Program-made: the position numbers and the translations under genes | In this document: positions 20,609 to 30,419 of the stretch, piece by piece | Position numbering within the stretch: the first letter of the stretch is position 1 | Layout: the number at the start of each line of letters is the position of its first letter | The notes under the pieces: generated by a model | What the model was told of the DNA's origin: nothing | Database searches by the model: none | Seen by the model: only the letters and a program-made list of their open reading frames with translations | Source: Podochytrium sp. JEL0797 | Taxonomy: Eukaryota; Chytridiomycota; Chytridiomycetes; Chytridiales; Chytriomycetaceae | Assembly: GCA_027596195.1 (NCBI GenBank) | Contig: JADGJG010000079.1 | Span: forward strand, 1-48,975 | Direction: 5' to 3' | DNA: 48,975 nucleotides

Positions 20609-23206
20609 ATGGAAGTCGAGCCAGTTCCCGCCGCCGCCCCGTCCGCAGCAGATGTCCCTGCCGTGGCATCCCCTCAGCCACATGTCGCCAACCCGCACGC
20701 CAAGATTGTCGAGGGTAAATCCGAAGGGCGTTCTTCCCTTCCCTGGACCGACATTCAAATATTCGCCATTTCCTTTCACAGAGTTCCAATATCTTCTCGA
20801 AAAGTCGCAGCAGCTGTTTGCGGGTCTGAGGTGAGGCTATGTGCCCCAGCTGGCTTCTGAACTGGAGGGCGTCGAATTAAACCCCGTATTTTTCCGAAAC
20901 AGAGACCTTCCCCCGACCGGAAAGAACTGGCAGCCATACTTTCAGCGCACGTTCGAAGTGTACACGAAGCTGTGGAAGTTCCAGCAGACGCACCGGTATG
21001 TTGGCGCGTGTTGTGGTGTTCAACGGCGCGGGTTGCGGGATATCACTTTTCATGGGTAGAGTTCTAACCTTGGCGTTTGGTTTTAATGCGCACCAGTCTC
21101 GTGCTTGAGAACAAGGACCTGTACGGACTCAAGAGATACGAGATTGGAGAGATCGCCTCCAAGATTGGCCGTGAGTCTTGGCGCTTTGTTGTGCTTTGCG
21201 TTGCTGACTCCAACAACCCTTGGCGCAATCTATTTTCACAGAGCTCTACTACCACTATTACCTCCGCACTTCGGAGACAAACTATCTCTACGAGTCATAC
21301 GTGTTTTATGAAGCCATTCGCGAACGTCAATATTATCGCGATGTGTTGGACGCGAAAAAGTAAGAAAAGATGAAAAGCCCCCATTCCACCCCCCTTAATA
21401 TTCACGCTGTTGCTTCCAACCCCAAACAGCCCGCCCCTCATGATTAAAAAACTGCGTTATTATGCGCGCTTCATTGTCGTTTGTCTTCTCCTCAACACGA
21501 ATGACACCATCAAGAAGCTCATGGACGAATTGACGGGTCTGATTGACGAATACACCAAGACGTTTAAACCGAGTGACAGTGGTGAATGGAACATTGTTCT
21601 TTCCGAAATTACGTCGTTCTTGGAGGTGAGTCTGCCTGGGGCGTTGTGTTTCTCTTTTCGAGCGTGATTGCTGAAGAAGAATACAATTTCGTTGCAGGCC
21701 GAGAAGCGCCTCACGCCCGTCAACCCAGCTGACGCTGCCACCACCCAACTCCTCCCTATCCAATCGCGTCTCCCCCTCACCAAAGCCACCACTGCCCCAC
21801 CCCCCGCCGCCGGAGACGCCGCGGCCGCCCCACCCGCCGCGAGACTCAAACTCCAAGAAGCAATTCTCGTTGGAAACTACGCGAATCAAATCAAATTCAG
21901 TGAACTCACCTTGGACATGTACCGCATGTTGCAGAGTCTCGAGCGCGAGCCGAGTGCGAACCAGAAGGGGTCTGGAGGCCAGATGTCTGTTCCTGGCGGT
22001 GCGGGAGGGGATGCGATGGTTGTGGATGGGGAGAATGGGGAGGAGAAGGTGGCTGCGGCGGCTGGTGCTTCCGTGAAGAGGACGAACCCGCACAAGTATT
22101 TGCTGTACAGACCTACGTTGGCGCAGCTGTTGTTGTATGTCGCGACGGCGTACAAGGTATTGTTTGGTCACTCATTTGAATGTACGACTTGGCATTGAAT
22201 TTTTCTTGGTGCGCCGCAGGACGTCAACGAGAACAGCGCGCTCATGCTCTACATCAGTGCGGATGGATCGAAATCGAAGGAATCTGCGTCGGCGGGATAC
22301 AGTGGCGGTGTGGCAACGGCCGTCAACATTTCGCGCAAGGCTTCGGAAAAGGTGGACATGGACCAAACGAATTTGATTCATGCGTTGCACCCTGGCGATT
22401 TGGTTCCCTTCACGAGGAAGCCCTTGTTTGTTGTTGTGGACAGCACGAATAGTAGCGCTTTCCAGGTTTGTGGGCTTGTGATTTTTTGTGGAGACGCGGA
22501 ATTGCTCATGCGCGTATATTTAGGCGACTCCTCACGTGTTCAACCAAGCGTTTGTGTGCTTGATGAGTCCTGTGGAGTATCCGGCGATTCTCAAAGGTGT
22601 ATATTTTTTAGCCTGTTTTTCTCGTCGATCGCTGCCGCTGAAATCACCGCGAACCTCTGCAGACCCGGCTACCGTTGGAAGCTTGTTCACCATGTTCTTG
22701 CACAACCCAATGAAGGCTTTTGCATTCATCAGCGATATCCCCAACACTCAAACCGACACGTGGGTCAAATGCTTCCCGCTTTTCAACCAGGTCGAGAAAC
22801 TCGTCACGGACGCACTGGATGGGAGTGCCACTTTGGGTAAGAGCGGGATCGTTTTACAGCTCCGTGTTTTCATCGATGGCTGATTTCGGTGGTCGTGATT
22901 TTTGCAGACAAAGCGTTCAAGCGATTCATGCAGGACGATTTCCTGAGGCAAATTATCGTCAGATATGCCATCTGCTGCGGACTATTGTACTCGCATACCG
23001 GATTCAAGGAACCGAAGGTGAGAGAACCGTGAGCTTGTTTTGTTTTCGCTGACTTTGTTTTGTCGGCAAAGTACCTTCCATCGTCCCAACCCAAGCTCCC
23101 GTCGGCAAACTACATGACGCCCGAGGTCATCAACAAGCTCCAGGAGCTTGTGGGTCTGGCGAATGTTGGTCAGGCCTATGTTTTCGCTGCGGATGTGTTG
23201 CAATGA
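20609..23206 (+). CDS. SCAI: SCAI-family protein
   Basis: Twelve exons: 20609-20714, 20782-20830, 20903-20995, 21097-21170, 21242-21359, 21430-21625, 21698-22156, 22220-22465, 22524-22596, 22663-22836, 22908-23017, 23072-23206; 610 aa versus 606 in human. Signature blocks: EFQYLLEKSQQLFAGLRDLP, WQPYFQRTFEVYTKLWKFQQ, YEIGEIASKIGQLYYHYYLR, IKKLRYYARFIVVCLLLN, HKYLLYRPTLAQLLLY, and FLRQIIVRYAICCGLLYSHTG. In animals SCAI is a nuclear cofactor that represses MRTF/SRF transcription downstream of RhoA and also works with 53BP1 in DNA repair. The fungal partner is not known. An Ala/Gly-rich insertion (about residues 230-330) is specific to this copy. Every junction restores family sequence; introns are 54-101 nt. 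Confidence 0.95.
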
Positions 23207-23416
23207 GCGGGGTCCAGGTTGTTTTTATTTGATTTGTTTTCCGGGAGGATGGAACCGACGTTGCTTTTGGTGGAATAAATGCGGGTGTGTTGTATTTGAT
23301 TTCGTGTGAGTTCGGGCCAATTCCGCAGCGAAATGCCTCGGGCTTCGGGGAGCAGCCTCGGGGTTTTTCGGCTGAGGAACAAAAATCGATTTTTTTTTTG
23401 CTTTTTTTCATTTTCA

Positions 23417-23746
23417 GAAGTATCGAAGAAAGAGTCGCTGCACCGAGATCACACACAGAAACGGCAGCCCGCAAGGGCCACCGGTTCACTCTCTTGGGGG
23501 AAGTTCCTCGGACACGGGGCTGAAAGAGCCGGGCCTAACGGCCGTCAACCCCTGCAACGCTCTTAGGTGAGATCATTGGATGATGGGTTTTGGCGAAGAT
23601 GGCCTTCACGGGTCTATGCCCTTTCATTGTCTGGTGGTTGTTTGAGCCATGGGAGTGCAGTTGTGGTTGTTTGTCATAGCACAGTTATGCGATTGATTCC
23701 GACTTGTCGGAGTTTACTCAACGAGGGCTATTCTTCTTCGATCTTC
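23417..23746 (+). ncRNA. RNase MRP RNA (candidate)
   Basis: A ~330-nt region with the architecture of RNase MRP/P RNA. P1: GAAG-U-AUCGAAGAA (23417-23430) pairs with UUCUUCGAUCUUC (23734-23746), 13 bp with one bulge. P3 helix-loop-helix: GAGA (23445) with TCTC (23490), CGG with CCG, and GCCC-GCAA-GGGC at the tip. CR-I GGGGGAAGTTCCTCGGAC (23496-23513) is almost the CR-I of animal MRP. P4: AGUUCCUCG (23502-23510) pairs with CGAGGGCU (23722-23729), leaving the universally bulged U. P8 is GGCU-GAAAG-AGCC, whose loop GAAAG fits the MRP-specific GARAR motif, followed directly by P9 (GGCC-UAAC-GGCC), the same order as in animal MRP. RNase P RNA is the alternative, but lacks GARAR. MRP processes pre-rRNA at the A3 site. 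The 5' and 3' ends are estimates. Confidence 0.8.
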
Positions 23747-23748
23747 TC

Positions 23749-23766
23749 CCCTCCATTCGTGGAGGG
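23749..23766 (+). terminator. UUCG-capped hairpin just after the MRP RNA
   Basis: CCCTCCA-TTCG-TGGAGGG is a perfect 7-bp stem with a stable UUCG loop, starting 3 bases after the P1 3' strand. It may be part of the mature 3' end or a processing/termination element; no Pol III T-run follows immediately. Confidence 0.45.
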
Positions 23767-24494
23767 TCCCCTCTTCCTTCCTTCCTCTCCCTCTCTCCTC
23801 GCCCTTCCCCATCACACTCCACTCGCACACACGGGTACTCTTTTGTTTTGTGTCTGCCAGTGTTGGGTTGTGTTTCTTTCTCTCCTTCCCTCTTCCACCC
23901 CCTCTCGACTCTTCGCACCGTACACTCTGTACCTTCATCCGAACGACATCCTTCCCTTCTGGGATGTGGTGTTTGTTTCTCCAATGGGAAGTTCCAATTT
24001 TTTAGCGATGCTATATAAACGGACGTCAACTCACGAAGCACCCCACAGAAAATGGGGTACTTGGTCTTTCGATTGTCCAACATTACGTTTCTTTTCTCTC
24101 CTTTTTCCTCCTTTTTATTTTGACGACAAATAAATATATTAAATGAAAATTGATTTCGACTTAATTCACCCTATGGTGTTGATCTTTTGGGAACGTAAAT
24201 CTTGGACAACGTTTTTCTAGGCAGCTGAGAAATCGGTTAATTTGTTTGGTTCATGAAAGGGGAAAGAAAAAAGGAAGATACTGAAGTGTCCATAGCACGC
24301 CGCGTGCTTCGCGCAATGCGTTACAAGCGGGGTTTTGTGAATTTTGAGTGGAGATTAGATCACTTTATTGTATGAAGGGTTTTAGAATGGAAATAGAAAG
24401 AGGTTTGAAACAGCATTATTTAGTATTACGTTAACTTTGAAAAGGGCATAAATATGAACGTTTCATTTCTGCACCCTCCGAAACCTCAAAAGTG
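23767..24494. other. Intergenic between MRP RNA and the first Kre9-like gene
   Basis: Starts with a long pyrimidine (C/T) tract (23767-23910), then AT-rich DNA. A GC palindromic patch GCACGCCGCGTGC lies near 24297. I see no gene. Confidence 0.5.
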
Positions 24495-25217
24495 ATGCAC
24501 CTCTCGTACTTTCTCACAGCACTTATCGCTTCTACGGTAACCGCACAAAATAGTACGGATCCAGCTTCAGCTGAACCTGCAGTTCCGACTGCTCCTGCGG
24601 CCCCTTCGGCACCCGATGCTCCTTCTTCCCCAGCAAGCAGTGTCGATGGCAACACGATTGTTATCATTTCTCCAACGGGCAATCTTGGCTACAAGACGGG
24701 CGACTCTCTTCAAATCACTTGGTGAGTGTCCAATTCTTCTTCCTCACTTTTCTAAACACCTTGTGACAGGAACAACAACGGTGACACAGACATTAACGGC
24801 GTTTGGGAAAACACCGTGATGACGTTTGAGTTGGCGGATGCCAGCTTGGGTGCCAACAAAGTGACACCAATCGGAGTTTCGTTGAATGGAACGGCCACAG
24901 TGCAAGATTTGCAGCTCACCACCACCATCCCGGCCGGTGTTCCTGCTGGCATGGCTTATTGTGTCAGGAGCAACATAAAGGGCCTTGTGGGTTTCACGTA
25001 CTTCTTCAGCCCATCCTTCCCAATCAATGCCGGGACCGGAGTGCAAGTCGGTGCTCCCCCAGCTGCAAAGACGTCTTCGCCCGCTGCTGTCGGATCTTCG
25101 ATTACTTCCAAGGCTTCCACTGCTGCCATTACAACTGTTGTTGCCACCACGACGAGTTCCGCTGTCACAATTGCCCTTTCGTTTTCTGGGATGTTTTTGG
25201 CTGGACTTATCCTCTAA
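24495..25217 (+). CDS. Kre9/KNH-like Ser/Thr-rich GPI-anchored protein
   Basis: Exons 24495-24721 and 24770-25217 (48-nt intron); 224 aa. Signal peptide (MHLSYFLTALIASTVTAQ), a Pro/Ala-rich linker, then the beta-sandwich domain of the Kre9/KNH-like family: IVIISPTG..GYKTGDSLQITWNNNG, TFELADASLGANKVTPIGVSL, CVRSNIKGLVGFTYFFSP. A Ser/Thr-rich spacer and a hydrophobic end (ALSFSGMFLAGLIL) mark GPI attachment. In ascomycetes related proteins are wall or plasma membrane surface proteins linked to beta-glucan. It is the first of seven such genes in the window, and is collinear with the next gene 180 bases downstream. Confidence 0.88.
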
Positions 25218-25395
25218 TTTTTTTCTGAAAAAATGGAATTCGTTTTTGTTGAATAATTACCAAGAATTGATTCACTCACTCATTTGCTGTTTGTTAATGT
25301 CGGAAAAACCAATAAAAAATTACTCTTCATTCATTCGTTAGCAATAAAAGCGGGTCTCCGATTTTTGAATCCACAGAAGTTATCCAAACGTCAAA

Positions 25396-26600
25396 ATGCA
25401 AGGCTTCGTCGTGGCCCTGCTCTCGCTTGCATCCTCTGTATTTGCGCAAGCTGCTCCAGCTGCACCACTCGCTCCAACTGCGCCGGCAGTACCAGGTGCG
25501 CCCTCCGCATCCTCCACCCCCCACACCATTGTGATCATCAACCCGATGGGTGTGTCGGGGTACGCCGCCGGCTCAACTCTTGAGATTGTTTGGAACAACA
25601 TGGGGGGAACCGACCCAACATGGGAATCTCAAAAACTGACATTTGAACTCTGCGATGGGTCGCTGGGCGCTAATAAGGTGAGATGGATTCTACTGTTCGT
25701 TGTTTCAACATGGCCTAATTAATAAATTTTGTTAGGTTACAGCAGTCGGAGTGACATTGGGGACGGCTCGCGTCCAGGACTTGCAACTGAGTGTGCAGAT
25801 CCCTGCTACCGTTGCCGCAGGAAACTCATATTGCGTTCGAGCTGACTTGCAGGTACGTGTCGCCGGGACAAATTTTTATCGCCCATTTTAATCAATTACT
25901 GCAGGGTGCCGCTGGCTTCACTTACTTCTTCTCGCCCATTTTCCCAATCACTGCAGCTACCGCTGGAAGCTCCAGCACTCCACCGGCTGGTAACTCCAGT
26001 GGCACTGCTCCAGGGGGCACAACGGCTGCTCCCCATGCTGTGGCCCCAAATGTGGCATTGCCTTCCACTGACACCATCACGGTCATCAGTCCAATGGCTT
26101 CACAAAGCTACAATTCTGGAGAAGCGATCCAGATTGTTTGGAACAACAACGGCGACACGAAGGATTCAGTGTACGCCCTTTCTCATTTATTCCAAGTTTT
26201 GCACATTTCTCATTCTTCTCTTTTCAGCTGGCTTAACACGCAAGTCACGTTCGAAATCGCGGACGCGAGTCAAGGCCCCAACAAAGTCAACCCGATCGGA
26301 ATCACGCTCGGCACGGGAATGGTCAAAGACCTGTTCCTTAACGCCAAAATTCCTGCCAACGCACCCACTGGTGGTGCCTTCTGTATCCGCGCCGGGTTCA
26401 TGAGCACTGGTGGTTTTATTTACGCGTTTTCGCCAAACTTTTCAATGAATGGGGGGACGGCTGTCGTGGTTGCTTCTGGAGGCGCTGCGGCTACAGCATC
26501 TGCGATGCCAAAGGCCGCGACTGTTTCTACCACGAGTGGGGCCAAAATGAATGCGGCTGGGATTTTGTCGGCAATGATTGCGATTGCGTGGTTGTTTTGA
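25396..26600 (+). CDS. Double-domain Kre9/KNH-like GPI-anchored protein
   Basis: Exons 25396-25677, 25736-25852, 25905-26170, 26228-26600; 345 aa. A signal peptide (MQGFVVALLSLASSVFAQ) is followed by two complete Kre9-like domains: HTIVIINPMGVSGYAAGSTLEIVW..CVRADLQGAAGFTYFFSP and, after a Pro/Thr/Gly linker, DTITVISPMASQSYNSGEAIQIVW..CIRAGFMSTGGFIYAFSP. A GPI signal ends the protein (AGILSAMIAIAWLF). Each domain has an intron near ..GANK or near the D..W turn, so the second domain arose by internal duplication or by fusion with a neighbour. The last intron is in frame (57 nt). Confidence 0.88.
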
Positions 26601-26611
26601 AAAGGGGTATT

Positions 26612-27238
26612 TCAATAAATAGCAAATGAGCGTTGTTTACCTGATAAAGCAAGAATCAATATTTCTCCATTTATTTTCTTAAAACTAAAAGCGCGAGAGG
26701 GACCCACCCAATAACCGACAGGGGTTTCTTTTTTGGGCGATTTGTTGCGATGCCTTTTCTCCTTCCTTTTCAACGACTCGACAAGGCACAACTGGAGCTG
26801 ATCGCGGTTTGTGTAACTAAATAGAGTATGGTTTTGATGACCTCTGATATCTTTTTCGAGTTCGGCAACCCGATCTTCCAACGTCTGGATTTCGTGGGCA
26901 TGTTTTGCCTTTTTGCGATCCACGGATCGTTGGCTTTTTTCGCGGTTCTTTCTTTTTCGTTCGTCTTCATGTTCCTTGGCAGCATGGCTCGATTCATTGC
27001 ACTCTTGCGTCGGCGGTGCTTGTTGTTGGTTGACAGGCTGCAACTGGCCAAGGTGTTGTGGCTGCTGTGACGACGAGGATCCAGCCTGCTGGGCCACTGC
27101 AGCGGGTCAAATTCAGCAAGAGAGCTGTGAAGCGATTCATCAACGCTTTCAATCGTATTGGCTATTACCGTTGGATGGCCAGTCATCCAAAAAGGCGAAG
27201 AAATCGCTTTCCTCGTCTGTGTTTGCGAATGGGAACTT
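26612..27238 (-). CDS. bZIP transcription factor (start not resolved)
   Basis: The main exon is 27096-26612; an upstream exon ending at 27169 (intron 27168-27097, 72 nt) adds a frame with DEESDFFAFLDDWPSN, an acidic-aromatic stretch of activation-domain type, in the correct phase. A Gln/Ser-rich linker (SSSSQQPQHLGQLQPVNQQQ) follows, then the bZIP: RKRKNREKSQRSVDRKKAKH as basic region and EIQTLEDRVAELEKDIRGH as the start of a leucine zipper, which is short and weak (one to two heptads). The frame runs on ~75 residues with no known domain. No ATG was found for the first exon. Upstream the same frame continues through a decayed zinc finger (see 27240-27400). The gene is convergent with the double-domain Kre9-like gene, only 11 bases away. 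Confidence 0.7.
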
Positions 27239-27239
27239 A

Positions 27240-27400
27240 CAAAAAACCCCGGTGTAGCGGCGCTTGTGGAGATTGAGGTGAGACTTGCGGGATGGGAAGG
27301 GGCGTTCAAGGGCTCACATTGACAACCAGTCAAAGCCCAGATGATTTCTTTCGATATTGACAATATGGACCCACCTAATTGGAGAAGGGTCGGAGTAGGA
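27240..27400 (-). pseudogene. C2H2 zinc-finger relic (copy 1)
   Basis: Read on the minus strand this segment encodes HIVNIERNHLGF.WLS, a stop, and ERPFPSRKSHLNLHKRRYTGVFC, i.e. a finger with linker but missing its cysteines. The same stretch recurs on the plus strand at about 47985-48250 with better preserved fingers. The frame continues into the bZIP exon. Confidence 0.65.
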
Positions 27401-27442
27401 AATTTGGGGGTACTATATTTTTATAGAATTTAAGTCTGCGTT

Positions 27443-27845
27443 TTATCCAAAAAGCATAGTTGTGCTCTCGCTCGCGTTAGAGAGTGGGGAGAGAAAGCTG
27501 TTGATGGCGGCATTTGTGTCTCTGCCGTTGCGGTGGTGACACTTTCTGTTGGCGCAGTGCTGCTGGCTGCGGCGTGCGACGGGCGAAGTTGTTCCGCAGT
27601 GTGCGCATTTTGAGGAGGATTGGAACTCGGCGACAAAGCGCAGCGCACCGCCGCGCATCTCCGTGATCTGGAACGCGTGCGTACGCAAGCCGCGCGTACT
27701 TGCCCGTCGCAATGTACCGCGGCATCAGCACAACCTCCACAAACGTACCCACAACCTCCATCACGCGGTGCGCCTGGCCCACGATCCTGTCAATCTTGTC
27801 CCGGTGCCACAGCAATCGCCCCGACCCCTTCCTGCACCCCGTACC
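27443..27845 (-). pseudogene. Relic of a TnpB/Fanzor-type nuclease (C-terminal part)
   Basis: Two frames of the minus strand join to give a typical end of a TnpB/Fanzor protein. Frame 1 (from ~27845): KIDRIVGQAHRVMEVVGTF-VEVVLMPRYIATGKYARL, similar to the helix and strand before the RuvC-II region (H+..a..L...dVVllP.F.T..m). Frame 2 (27712-27443): FVAEFQSSSKCAHCGTTSP, then CANRKCHHRNGRDTNAAINSF: a CxxCG..CxxxC zinc ribbon and the RuvC-III Asp in RDxNAAxN. The canonical second Glu (P-E-F) is Arg here; the VxE before the ribbon matches the alternative Glu of eukaryotic Fanzors. The helix segment between P.F and the ribbon is shortened, and no splice joins the frames. I read it as a broken transposon-derived gene. 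Confidence 0.65.
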
Positions 27846-27849
27846 GAGA

Positions 27850-28753
27850 TCACCACTGCACCGTTAGCTCCTCGTGTCGATCCACCTGGTCCCTCAACCT
27901 CTCGTTGTCCACTTCCACTTTTGCTCCCGCCCGCGCCACCACCAACTGCCGTTTCATTTTGCCAATCTCCACATCCAAAGCAACCATCCGCTCCTCGAAT
28001 CCTTCCTCCCAGTCATGCCACACCTTGGATTTCTCTCTCTCCTTCTGGTCCTTCTTCTTCTCCAATTCAACAACCGCTAACCTCCCCTTTCCTCCATCGC
28101 ATGCTTGCTGCTCGCGTCGAAATCAACCAAGTTGCCCCCCAACTTGACCCGCATCATGAGCTGTTTCGCCAAATACGCCTCGTGTCGCTTCCATTCCGGC
28201 GGGTGTCTGCCTTCGCGGAAAGCGTATGGGACCCACTCTGGGTTCAAATCCGGTGACGGATTGGAGTCAGGTTTCTTGGCGTCGGAGCGTTCTCGGGCAG
28301 CTTTTCCCGCAAGGGATCGCTTGGACTCTGTGTTTGCATAAAAAAATAATCAATAAATGGGTTGCGAAACAAATCAAAGAGATCCCCTGAATATAATCTG
28401 AAAGATACCCTTTGATCAGCAAGTGTTATCAGTCATAAAAAGAGGAATCACTCACCTTCTCGGAAAGGGTGAGTCTCTGAAACCTCAATTCCGCGGGACG
28501 GGACGGAAGGGACGGGACGGATCCAGAAGGATTTTTTATATTTGATATTAATATGATCGGTTGTATTTAACCGGCGAGGAGGGTCCCCAGCCTCACCCAA
28601 CCACGGGAGAGAAAAACCGACAACGGTATCAGATAGATTGCCTACGCCTATGATCATTCTGTTTAAGAGAGAGCTGGGCATCGACTCTTTGGCGAACGCT
28701 GGATCGTGGCAGTTACGGGGTTCGTTGGCTTTCTTACTGAAATTTTCATTCAT
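27850..28753 (-). CDS. Unrecognised coiled-coil protein, possibly the N-terminal part of the TnpB-like locus
   Basis: Exon 1 28753-28456 and exon 2 from 28327 are joined by a 128-nt intron with a strong GTGAGT donor and an AAACACAG acceptor, giving ..THPFREESKRSLAGKAARERSDAKKP..LNPEWVPYAFREGRHPPEWKRHEAYLAKQLM. This frame stops near 28083. A second frame, 28065-27850, then encodes a charged coiled coil (DWEEGFEERMVALDVEIGKM.. and VEVDNERLRDQVDRHEEL) and stops just before the TnpB-like segment. No intron with good signals links the two frames, so either the gene is decayed or splice sites escaped me. The compositional match suggests one locus of about 1.3 kb. Function not inferred. Confidence 0.4.
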
Positions 28754-29284
28754 CAGGGCGTGTTTCAGACTGATTCTATGCCATTGAGGGATGCGAGGCG
28801 GACGCGTGCCAGACGCCGTGTATCAATGGCTCAATCCCACTTTTCATTTCCTTCCTTCAACCTAAAAAGGAAGATAGAAGGAGGCCGGGTCCGTTTTTTC
28901 ATTAACCCTTACAATATCTTCATATACTGGTAAAGCGCGGTGCACGCCTTTTCTACGCGGTCCACCTCTGGAAGTTGCGAGTCTCATCGTTTCCGAAACT
29001 CCCAAAACCAAAAATACTAAACGTTCTTTCTTTCTCTTCATCAAAATAAAGGGTGAGTGCACTGCCCGACCGGGCCCTAAGGGGAATTTCATTGCGATGA
29101 TCCGAACTCAATTTTTATCCAGAGTCGCATCCGCGAAGAGGCAATAAATAAATCCACATTCATTTCCCATATGACTTAATTTTTGGAACAGAAATGAACC
29201 AAAAAAAATTCATTCATTTCAGAACAAAATCGACCCACTTTTTACATCATTCATAACAAAAATTACTCGCAAACAATTCAACGA
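28754..29284. other. Intergenic, AT-rich
   Basis: Divergent promoter region between the coiled-coil locus and the next Kre9-like gene. From 29120 to 29284 it is very A/T-rich with several CATTCATTTC repeats. No gene seen. Confidence 0.5.
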
Positions 29285-30334
29285 ATGAAGCAGACGACAC
29301 TTCTTACCACGCTGATTTTTCTCGTTGCCACAGCGTTCGCACAGGGCCCGCCTGGTTCAATCAGCATCATTTCCCCCACGGGCTTCAGCGGCTACCAAAC
29401 GGGGGCCTTGCTTCAAATCGTGTGGAATATCAACAACGGGGCCTCAGATTCCAATTGGCTCAACACTCAGCTCACTTTTGAAATGTGCGACGCATCAAAT
29501 GGCGCCAACAAAGCGAGTGACCACCTACTTTCTTTTGCGACACTTTTCGGAGGGAACCCCTAAACCAATTTTTGCCACCTCAGGTCCAAGCGATTGGAGT
29601 GACCCTTGGACAAGCCTTTGTCAAAGATTTGGAGCTTTCTGTGATCATTCCACCTGGAATTCCCGTCAAAGACTCGTACTGCGTGCGCGCCGATTACCAG
29701 GGCGCCGTTAGCTTTACGTATTGGTTTTCACCAGGTAATTTTGCAACACGTTTTGGATGTATGACTTCTAACCAACTCACTGTCTTGTTCAGTTTTCCCC
29801 CTCCTTCCGGGAACTGCGGCACCTCAACCTCCTCCACCTTCGCCAGCCACAACAGCCGCTGTAGCGCCAGATACAATCGCCACTTCTGATGCAGCTCCAG
29901 ATTCCACAGCCGACAGTACAGATGCATTGACGGCCTCAGACCCCTCTGCATTGCCAGAAACGACTGGCAGCGACCCAGCGGCCACAGACGACGGGTCTGC
30001 AACGGCTGACGCGACTGACGCAACTACAGACGTCACTTCCCCTTCGGAAACAGCTGTAATTTCTGGATCCGGAGTGATTACTACTTCGGCTCTGAGTGCG
30101 CCTCCTCTCCCAATCGCTGTTAGCACCGTGCGTGCGTCGGTTCCAGCTGCGCCACCTGCTCCCACTGCGGCTGCCAGTCTTGCAGGAATCAAAACAACCT
30201 CTTCTGCAGTCAATGTGGTGACCACATCTTCCAAGAAGCCCGTAACGACTGCGGTTGTCACAACGACGAGTGGAGCCAGATCAGTCGCGGTGGTGGGGGT
30301 TCTTCTGGGTTTTTTGACTTTTTCTCTATTTTGA
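29285..30334 (+). CDS. Kre9/KNH-like GPI-anchored protein with long Ser/Thr/Asp stalk
   Basis: Exons 29285-29512, 29584-29734, 29793-30334; 306 aa. Signal peptide MKQTTLLTTLIFLVATAFAQ, then the domain SISIISPTGFSGYQTGALLQIVW..NWLNTQLTFEMCDASNGANK/VQAIGVTLGQ..CVRADYQGAVSFTYWFSP. A ~150-residue Ala/Thr/Ser/Asp-rich stalk precedes the GPI signal (VAVVGVLLGFLTFSLF). The first intron starts with GC (AAA/GCGAGT) where the sister gene at 25396 has a GT donor at the same place, so this is a GC-AG intron. The missing linker between signal peptide and domain distinguishes it from its neighbours. Confidence 0.87.
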
Positions 30335-30419
30335 GTCGCTTTTTCAGCATTTGTTATTATTTGGAAGTAAATTCAGTGCATATTCTCTTAATTCAAGAAT
30401 AAGGAAGTAGGTAAGAACT

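Noticed and set aside
23417..23746. TPP riboswitch or RNase P RNA in the structured region
   Set aside because: No thi-box pairing; RNase P was set aside because P8 has a GARAR loop next to P9, although a covariance search should confirm.
28228..28262. GGGTTCAAATCCGG, which looks like a tRNA T-arm
   Set aside because: No acceptor, D or anticodon stem can be folded around it, and the strand opposite encodes the coiled-coil locus.
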